This document shows positions 28,950 through 34,524 of a DNA stretch of 34,524 bases, one piece after another. The translations under genes and the position numbers were made by a program. Below the pieces are notes generated by a model. It had not been told where the DNA came from. It saw only the letters and a program-made list of their open reading frames with translations, and did no database searches. The stretch covers positions 1 through 34,524 of the forward strand of contig JAIXTE010000068.1 of assembly GCA_027484315.1 (NCBI GenBank), in the 5' to 3' direction. The stretch comes from Burkholderiales bacterium (GTDB lineage Bacteria; Pseudomonadota; Gammaproteobacteria; Burkholderiales; Burkholderiaceae_B). Positions within the stretch are counted from its first letter, which is position 1; the number at the start of each line of letters is the position of its first letter.

Positions 28950-30584
28950 CTACATCCCCAGTACCATCTTGTCACCGTGTACCTGACTGATTGCAGGCGG
29001 TGCGTATAGAGGATTGGATGTAACGATCTCTGTTTGTGATTTCGGCTTTGCAGTGAGTAGGTTTTCTATCTGCATCTGCTCAGTCATGCTCTTCGGATTC
29101 ATGTCAACAATGAACCTGTCATAGACTGAATCTGTCTTCGTGAACTTTCCCTCATCTGAAACCTTGAGAGTCGTAACAAGAGCGTCACCGTTTTCCAGCT
29201 TTCTCATCTTCATGTACGAAGACCCAGGACTTGGTTCAAATTTGGAATCAGCATCATAAAGCGATTCGCTTCCAACTCTGGGCATGTAACCCGCGGCCAA
29301 CATTTGAGCCGGCTCACTTTTTAGAACATTGGCTGCGATCAGATTCATACCCTCCATGACTGCCTTTTCTGACTGAAAAGGACCTGACTGCCCCTCAAAA
29401 AGAACATCTCCGCTTTTGGACGACATTACAGTCAAGCCTGTGTATGTTGACACTCCTGATTCATTTTTTGACTCATAAACAAAGTCGCGAAGGTGAAATG
29501 CACTGTAATCCTTGATCTCACTCGGTTTTGCTTCTATCCCATCGGCGAGCCGCTGCATCTCGGAGCTTTTCCATGACCGTTGGTAAACAGCATTGGCACC
29601 TGGAAAGTCAAAAGAACCAACCTCAATAAAAGAAGGGGTCTTTCGGGTGAATAAATCTGATGTATCGCCCTCGACAATCGACTCAAATCCCCCATTACCT
29701 ATATGCACATTTGGATCATTTATAGCTTTTGGGCGAAACCCAAGCTTGTCTGCGGCAAGCCCAGGTAATTCCTTAATCGCTAGATCCACAATCCCTGCCA
29801 TAGCACCGGACTCAGAGGTCACAGCCTCGCCAACTGAAGCTATTACTGCCCCAGCTTTGAACAATGTCACTGCCTGCCTTGCCTCTGGACCGGAAAAACC
29901 AGAGGCAACCAATATCTCATCGGCACTCACTTCCGTGTCGGCCTTTATCGCACCAGAGGTTGAATTGACAAGAGATATTACCGTCGCGGCGGCGACGCCC
30001 TGGCCAGCCACTGCATCAAGCAGTATTTCGGTTTTGCTGTCATCGGTTGCTATGAATCTGTAGGCGGATACAGCCAATAACCCCACGGGATTCTGAACCG
30101 CTAAAACAGTTGCGGCCCTCTTGCCGAGACTGATTATTCCATCTGAATCCAGTAGGCAACTCTCCAGATGCGGAAGCCTGATAAAACATAAAGGCTCCTC
30201 GCTTTTTTCTGGAGAAACGTCAGACACGGCCCCCTGGGCCTGAGTAATTTCGAGCCCATCCCCCGCCATATTGGCTTCCGCTTCGATTTCCGATATGTCC
30301 TGGGTTTCTGCTAATTCGTGATTCGTACTATCAACCGCGGCCTCCAATGACAGTTGACTTGGCACCCCGCCTGGAGGAGCGACTTGTATAGTGTTCTTCG
30401 ACGGATACTCGTCAAAGCCCGCCCCTGATTCGATATCAGCGAGCAAGTTGGGCGCATCAACGTTATAACCACGCAGACCGGAATCCATTGAAAGATTCGG
30501 AGCAACGGTTGCTTCTGCTTGGCCTACAAATCCGGCCATTGCTAGGGTTGCAGCAGCCTTGGAGAGGCTTATGTTTAGGTTCAT
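28950..30584 (-). CDS. Large exported protein, 544 aa, unknown function
   Basis: The start is placed at ATG 30584, after AGGA, giving a signal peptide MNLNISLSKAAATLAMAGFV with GQAEA as the likely cleavage region; an upstream frame extension lacks these features. A Ser/Glu-rich low-complexity region follows (residues ~35-110). Residues 145-270 are Ala/Val/Gly-rich (VAGQGVAAATVISLVNSTSG) and may include a hydrophobic hairpin. The C-terminal half is mixed alpha/beta. No recognised domain. Divergent from the helicase gene. Periplasmic or surface location is likely; role unknown. Confidence 0.6.
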   Translation of the reverse strand: MNLNISLSKAAATLAMAGFVGQAEATVAPNLSMDSGLRGYNVDAPNLLADIESGAGFDEYPSKNTIQVAPPGGVPSQLSLEAAVDSTNHELAETQDISEIEAEANMAGDGLEITQAQGAVSDVSPEKSEEPLCFIRLPHLESCLLDSDGIISLGKRAATVLAVQNPVGLLAVSAYRFIATDDSKTEILLDAVAGQGVAAATVISLVNSTSGAIKADTEVSADEILVASGFSGPEARQAVTLFKAGAVIASVGEAVTSESGAMAGIVDLAIKELPGLAADKLGFRPKAINDPNVHIGNGGFESIVEGDTSDLFTRKTPSFIEVGSFDFPGANAVYQRSWKSSEMQRLADGIEAKPSEIKDYSAFHLRDFVYESKNESGVSTYTGLTVMSSKSGDVLFEGQSGPFQSEKAVMEGMNLIAANVLKSEPAQMLAAGYMPRVGSESLYDADSKFEPSPGSSYMKMRKLENGDALVTTLKVSDEGKFTKTDSVYDRFIVDMNPKSMTEQMQIENLLTAKPKSQTEIVTSNPLYAPPAISQVHGDKMVLGM

Positions 30585-30687
30585 GTGGAATCCTGAGAGT
30601 ACGTCTTTATTATATTGATTAAATACATTTCCAAGAAGAATCCCGACATTCGGTACACACATTCAACATGTATACCAAGGAGTAATA

Positions 30688-30716
30688 TTGACATTGATGT
30701 ACAAAAATTGTACGAT
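30688..30716 (+). promoter_or_regulatory. Helicase promoter with GTAC palindrome
   Basis: TTGACA (30688-30693), a 17-base spacer and TACGAT (30711-30716). The perfect palindrome GTACAA-aaa-TTGTAC (30698-30712) fills the spacer and touches the -10 box. Its 6-3-6 form matches the palindrome in the tRNA-Leu(TAA) insert (13130-13144). Confidence 0.75.
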
Positions 30717-30733
30717 TTACAAAGGAGTTGCGA

Positions 30734-32527
30734 ATGAAGCCAACAGAAGAACAGCTATTTTGCGTAGAGAGAGCTCTAGCCGGCGACGACATTAAAGTTG
30801 AAGCACGAGCAGGTTGCGCGAAGACGACCACCTGCGCCATGATTGCGAAGCAAATGAAAGGCAAAGGCCTTTACACTGCCTTCAATTCGGCTATCGTGGA
30901 CGACTCCGCAAGAAAACTCCCCTCTTCTGTCACCGCGAAAACATTTCACGCTCTAGCCTTCGCCTCTCACGGTCGGCCATTTGGTGAGAGACTGAAGCTA
31001 CGAATCAGTGGCGCCATTGTTGCCAACGCTCTGGGAATACAATCCGTGTTCGTCAAAAACATGGTTGGAGTTACGATCGCAGTATCTGCTGCTAAAATTG
31101 GCTCGCTCGTATTGCAAACGGTGAACAACTTTTGCTCAACGCTCGACCCAGTAGTACTTCGGAAGCATGCCTATATTGATGAATCCCAGATTCGGGGCTT
31201 GAGCCCGGACGATGTCTATCAACTACAGATAGCTGTTTTTAGGTATGCAGAAAAACTTTGGCCAATGATGTCTGACGTCAACGGCAGTTTTCCGTCCAAT
31301 CACAGCGTGTATGCAAAGCTGTATGCAGAATCCCGTCCTACTATCGAGGCTGATTACATCCTGTTCGATGAGAATCAGGACGCAGATGGTCTAATGCTTG
31401 CAGTTGTGGGCGAACAGAGAGCCCAAAAAATATGGGTTGGTGACTCTTACCAGCAGATCTACGCCTGGCGTGGCGCCATCAATGCCATGAAGCAGATTAA
31501 ATCTGGAACGAAGTGCTGGCTTACAAAAAGCTTTCGTTTCGGGGCGCCCATAGCCGATGTTGCGTCAAGAATTCTTGAGTATTCTTTTGGTGATAAAAAA
31601 GGCCTGGTGGGTTTCGAAGAGATGCAGTCCAGGGTTGGCCCGGTGAACAGACCGAACGCCATTATCTGCCGAACAAACGCCCAGGTTACACAAGAAATAT
31701 TTGCTATTGACCCCAGAATCAGGATCGCCTGCACAGGCCTTCGCGAAGCCAAGAATTTCTATTCACAAATCGGCACATACAGGGCGGGCGGTCATGGGCA
31801 AGGGGAATTCGCCCTTCTTAAGACGGAAGACGAACTTCGTGAATATGCAGCCAGTATGCAAGGCAATGATCTCATACCGTACTTCAACATCCTTGACGAA
31901 ATGGGACTGGGTGCAATTCTGTCTCGTTTTGACACGATCGTAGATGCGAAGCAAGCAAGGCGCTCCGATGTTGATGTGACGATCACCACAGCACACAGAT
32001 CGAAGGGCCTGGAGTATGACGTGGTAAGGCTTGCGCCGGATTTCAGAACACCATCGGATGACAAGGCGAAAGACAAAGACAACCCGAATCCACCGACCGA
32101 CGAACAGATGCGTCTGTTTTATGTCGCAGCGACCCGGGCGCGTATGGCTCTCGACATCACAAGATTAGACTGCAGTTTCCTTAACGAGATCGAAGGTAAG
32201 GCCCCTCTAGGTAACGATTTTCGTGTTTCAAAGCATGCCCCTTTGTCTCAGTTTGTCACCCTTAACCCGGGTTCAAAACCATCAAAGGATGACGGAAATG
32301 AAATCAGGGCCCAGATCCTCAAAAAAATCGAGCAATCAAATGCGACGGCGTCCGCCCAAAAAACCGACGTAGACTTTTCAGAAACACGAAAGTCCGCCAT
32401 ATGGGCTCTTCGCAATGGATCCACAATCGATGAAGTGATGAATAACTTTGCGGATCATCTACCGATAGATATGAGACTCAATCTTCTCGAAAATCTGAGG
32501 GTTATTAAGTCGAGTCTCTCGGCTTGA
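30734..32527 (+). CDS. UvrD/Rep-like superfamily 1A DNA helicase
   Basis: 597 residues. SF1 motifs in order: Q-motif Gln7; Walker A ARAGCAKTT (24-32) with Lys30; Walker B ILFDENQD; motif III QIYAWRG; motif IV KSFRFG; motif V TTAHRSKGLEYD; motif VI MRLFYVAATRAR with the Arg finger. It would unwind or strip DNA with 3'-5' polarity using ATP, as in UvrD/PcrA/FBH1 relatives. It is shorter than UvrD (~720). The Walker A has GCAKT in place of GxGKT, an unusual but Lys-retaining form. ATG 30734 is chosen over TTG 30728 because AAAGGAG lies 6 nt before it. Likely roles are replication or recombination of this replicon. Confidence 0.92.
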   Translation: MKPTEEQLFCVERALAGDDIKVEARAGCAKTTTCAMIAKQMKGKGLYTAFNSAIVDDSARKLPSSVTAKTFHALAFASHGRPFGERLKLRISGAIVANALGIQSVFVKNMVGVTIAVSAAKIGSLVLQTVNNFCSTLDPVVLRKHAYIDESQIRGLSPDDVYQLQIAVFRYAEKLWPMMSDVNGSFPSNHSVYAKLYAESRPTIEADYILFDENQDADGLMLAVVGEQRAQKIWVGDSYQQIYAWRGAINAMKQIKSGTKCWLTKSFRFGAPIADVASRILEYSFGDKKGLVGFEEMQSRVGPVNRPNAIICRTNAQVTQEIFAIDPRIRIACTGLREAKNFYSQIGTYRAGGHGQGEFALLKTEDELREYAASMQGNDLIPYFNILDEMGLGAILSRFDTIVDAKQARRSDVDVTITTAHRSKGLEYDVVRLAPDFRTPSDDKAKDKDNPNPPTDEQMRLFYVAATRARMALDITRLDCSFLNEIEGKAPLGNDFRVSKHAPLSQFVTLNPGSKPSKDDGNEIRAQILKKIEQSNATASAQKTDVDFSETRKSAIWALRNGSTIDEVMNNFADHLPIDMRLNLLENLRVIKSSLSA

Positions 32528-32565
32528 GCCACAACATGCTTCGGATTCTTCCCTCAATATTTTTC

Positions 32566-32586
32566 GGACTTTAGTCCCTTTTTTAA
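32566..32586 (+). terminator. Weak terminator after the helicase
   Basis: GGAC-TTTA-GTCC followed by CTTTTTT. The stem is only 4-5 bp, so the call is tentative. Confidence 0.4.
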
Positions 32587-32698
32587 AACAGAGGGGAGTC
32601 TGAAACTATGGAAATCCTTTCTAATTTGAAGAAACAATTTGCATTACTGAAAATAAAAATGTATTTTGGGCTTACTTAATTTTTTAAAGGTACGCGCA

Positions 32699-33211
32699 AT
32701 GATCAACGATCAAACAACATCCAGCGAAGTGGTTTCGAATGTTGAGGCTGCTGCAGTCAAAAAACCTGCAGCAAAAAAACCAGTCGGCAAAGTATCAAAA
32801 CCCAAGAAAGTTGTAGCGGCAAAACCTGCTGCTGCGAAAAAACAGACTACAGAGAAAGCTGTAGCCGCCAAGCCAGCGACAGCAAAGTCCATTGCAGCAA
32901 AGAAGCCAGAGGCCAAACCAACCAAGGCCAAGCCAGCCGTCAAGCAAGTAGCTAAGCCAGCCGCCAAGCCAGCAGCTAAGCCAGCAGCGAAATCGGCAGC
33001 AAAGTCATCAGCCAAACCGGTAGCAAAGAAAGCTGCAGAGGTTGTTGCCAAACCGGCAAAATCGAAAGCGGCTCCGGCAACTAAAGCAAAAGGCCCCGTG
33101 AAAATGGACCCTGCTTTGAAAAATGCGCTGAAGGAAATCACTTCTTTAAAGCGCCTCTTGTCCAAAAAAGACAAGCAGTTGAATCGCATCATCTCGATTG
33201 CTAAATCTTAA
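32699..33211 (+). CDS. Lys/Ala/Pro-rich histone H1-like protein
   Basis: 170 residues from ATG 32699 (AAAGG upstream). Residues ~18-145 are a low-complexity Lys-Ala-Pro repeat built from AKPA/AAKP units, as in bacterial H1-like proteins such as Pseudomonas AlgP. The last ~35 residues are a regular helix (DPALKNALKEITSLKRLLSK) that may be a coiled coil. Such tails bind DNA or RNA through charge and compact it. With the H-NS-type protein it gives this replicon two nucleoid-type proteins. Ends at a strong bidirectional terminator. Confidence 0.85.
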   Translation: MINDQTTSSEVVSNVEAAAVKKPAAKKPVGKVSKPKKVVAAKPAAAKKQTTEKAVAAKPATAKSIAAKKPEAKPTKAKPAVKQVAKPAAKPAAKPAAKSAAKSSAKPVAKKAAEVVAKPAKSKAAPATKAKGPVKMDPALKNALKEITSLKRLLSKKDKQLNRIISIAKS

Positions 33212-33227
33212 TCCTTCTTGTGCCCAA

Positions 33228-33256
33228 GAAAAAAGGAGCCTCCGGCTCCTTTTTTT
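33228..33256. terminator. Bidirectional intrinsic terminator
   Basis: GGAGCC-TCC-GGCTCC with seven A on the left and seven T on the right, between convergent genes ending at 33211 and 33266. Confidence 0.93.
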
Positions 33257-33265
33257 ATGCCACTC

Positions 33266-34524
33266 TCACTCAGTTTTCAGGCTCGCCTTTAGCATTCCTG
33301 CAATAGAGGCGGCCCTCTCGGTGACCGCCGGGCTGTCACGATAGGAAAGCTTGAACGTGACCACCTCTCCGTTCTTACTCATAATTTGGAATTTTCTTTC
33401 CAGAGGAAACTCCTTCTCTCCGACCGGGAATTTGGCTTTCACCCCCAAAAGAAAAACATTGCCACCCAGGTGAACCGGATCATCGATCACGCACGAAGAT
33501 GCAGCCTGAAAATCAGGGCACAACAATTTGGTCATATAGGCCTTATCTTCGTAATTCAGTTTTATTTCACCCTTTGCGATCTTTTCACTTGCAGGGGACC
33601 TTGCCAAGGTGACCATAAAAACCATGTCTTGTGTTGGCTTGTCGGCCGCATTAGTTGCAACGTAGAATAATTTCTCACCTTCCCAAATCCCCTTGTCGAC
33701 GGGGTGTTCCTGGTACCGCCCTTGAAAGAAAGACTCGATTTGACCAATTTGCTCAGGTAGCATTTTCAATTCAACCGGCGCATTGAAAATCACGTCAGAG
33801 ACATTCATTTGACGTCCTGGACGAACCAAAAACCTTGTTTCATTTGATGACGAAAGACCTGGTGCAATTGAAGCCACAGTAATCTCTTCCGGTTGCATTT
33901 TTGGAGATTCTAGAACATCCGCCGTGCTTGATTTTGTGAAAGCAGTCGAATCAGTAGGCGGTGGCGTTGTGATAACCGTCCCATCAATATTGCTGGATAT
34001 CTCTATTGTCAGAGCCTCAACGGCAGACACATCGCCCACCTGAGAAGAGGACTTATTCGTGGTCGAGAGATCGCCTCCTGTTTGGGTCGTTGACTGTATG
34101 TCTGACTGCTTTGTCATCCCATCGGAATACCCGGGGGTCTCGACAGTTGAAGCCGCAGGTGTAGATTGTTCTCCTGCCGGCGACTCTTTTGTAACTATCG
34201 GGGTTGCGTCATCACCGCTTGGTGACCCGAGTTCATCTCCGGATGCACTGGGTGCTATCTTTTCAGGGCTACTTTCCCCTGAGGGGGGCATGACACTTGT
34301 ATCGTCCACTATGACAGTAACAACACCGAAACCCGATTGGTTTAAATAGACAGCCTCATCCGGGTCCTTGCTTGGAACATAATTCGCAGGCTCTTTTTTC
34401 TTTTCAAATGAAAACGGTGTTTCCTTCGGATAGTTACGGATTTCTAGCTGATTGGTTCGCTCGTTTCCGCCAAAAATAGAGTCTTTATCAATCAGGGGCC
34501 CGGCGGCCAGGGTGCACGCAACAG
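33266..34524 (-). CDS. Probable lipoprotein, partial (5' end outside window)
   Basis: A GTG at 34309 could serve as a start, but the frame stays open to the right edge with coding-like sequence (LIDKDSIFGGNERTNQLEIR, then FEKKKEPANYVPSKDPDEAV). The first visible residues, VACTLAAG, resemble a lipobox around a Cys. The gene therefore begins beyond the window. About 419 codons are visible: a Ser/Thr/Pro-rich, probably disordered middle (~200 residues), then a beta-rich C-terminal domain with two Cys (LLCPDFQAASSCVIDDP). An outer-membrane-anchored structural role is possible. Not recognised as a specific secretion or conjugation subunit. Confidence 0.7.
   Translation of the reverse strand, partial: VACTLAAGPLIDKDSIFGGNERTNQLEIRNYPKETPFSFEKKKEPANYVPSKDPDEAVYLNQSGFGVVTVIVDDTSVMPPSGESSPEKIAPSASGDELGSPSGDDATPIVTKESPAGEQSTPAASTVETPGYSDGMTKQSDIQSTTQTGGDLSTTNKSSSQVGDVSAVEALTIEISSNIDGTVITTPPPTDSTAFTKSSTADVLESPKMQPEEITVASIAPGLSSSNETRFLVRPGRQMNVSDVIFNAPVELKMLPEQIGQIESFFQGRYQEHPVDKGIWEGEKLFYVATNAADKPTQDMVFMVTLARSPASEKIAKGEIKLNYEDKAYMTKLLCPDFQAASSCVIDDPVHLGGNVFLLGVKAKFPVGEKEFPLERKFQIMSKNGEVVTFKLSYRDSPAVTERAASIAGMLKASLKTE

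Noticed and set aside
32760-33090. CRISPR or DNA repeat array
   Set aside because: The repetition is codon-level Lys-Ala-Pro repeats in a coding gene, with irregular spacing and no spacers.
32710-33192. Ala/Gly/Phe-rich minus-strand frame of 160 codons
   Set aside because: It is the antisense shadow of the Lys/Ala/Pro repeat gene; low-complexity coding keeps the opposite frame open.

Overview
The window reads as part of a large accessory replicon (a big plasmid or a jumbo-type phage) of a proteobacterium, probably a gammaproteobacterium. This rests on genes and signals in the sequence, not on any search: Shine-Dalgarno sites and sigma70-type promoters with 17-base spacers, CCA-encoding tRNA genes, an H-NS-type protein, a SlyB/17-kDa-type glycine-zipper protein, an AlgP-like Lys/Ala-rich protein, and a sliding clamp gene without its chromosomal neighbours (dnaA, recF). 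Most other genes are short and unrecognised. No capsid, tail, relaxase or integrase gene is visible, so plasmid versus phage stays open.

Layout. 1-7.7 kb is almost entirely on the minus strand: a secreted zinc metallopeptidase, a C5-cytosine DNA methyltransferase, two tandem ADP-ribosyltransferase-fold proteins, and a second DNA methyltransferase with an SPPY motif. 7.8-11.7 kb is mostly plus strand: small proteins including DUF4262, cupin-like and DUF192 members. 11.7-13.7 kb is a plus-strand tRNA array (Gly, Leu, Ser, Arg, Ile, Arg, Leu, Leu) behind a good promoter. 14.8-17.6 kb is a minus-strand tRNA array (Phe, Trp-like, Asn, Pro, Tyr, Met, Glu, a degenerate Gly-like element, Thr) with two small genes set between tRNAs. 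18.3-21.1 kb is dnaN plus three downstream genes. 21.2-30.6 kb holds H-NS, membrane and secreted proteins, an HNH-like protein, a third DNA methyltransferase and many hypotheticals. 30.7-32.5 kb is a UvrD-type helicase. The right end is a Lys/Ala-rich H1-like protein and a probable lipoprotein gene that runs off the edge.

The most unusual part is the plus-strand tRNA array. Two tRNA-Leu genes, anticodons TAG and TAA, each have an extra upstream tRNA 5' half. In both, only this distant outer 5' half has a 7-nt acceptor strand that pairs fully with the acceptor 3' strand. The 5' half adjacent to the tRNA body, 146-162 nt further on, is preceded by a -10-like box but has a badly mismatched acceptor. 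The intervening segments carry GTAC-centred palindromes like one found in the helicase promoter. The TAA gene also contains a complete small group I intron in its D-loop, whose guide sequence is complementary to the predicted ligated exons and could address either 5' half.

A second theme links modification and replication. The three DNA methyltransferases and one neighbouring protein carry sliding-clamp-binding-like peptides at a terminus (QLSLF, QLNLKF, QVTFNF, QQSLDF), and the replicon encodes its own clamp. The tRNA set mostly reads codons that are rare in GC-rich hosts (AGA, AGG, ATA, TTA, CTA, GGA, TCA, CCA, ACA), consistent with translational self-supply by a replicon of lower GC content than its host.
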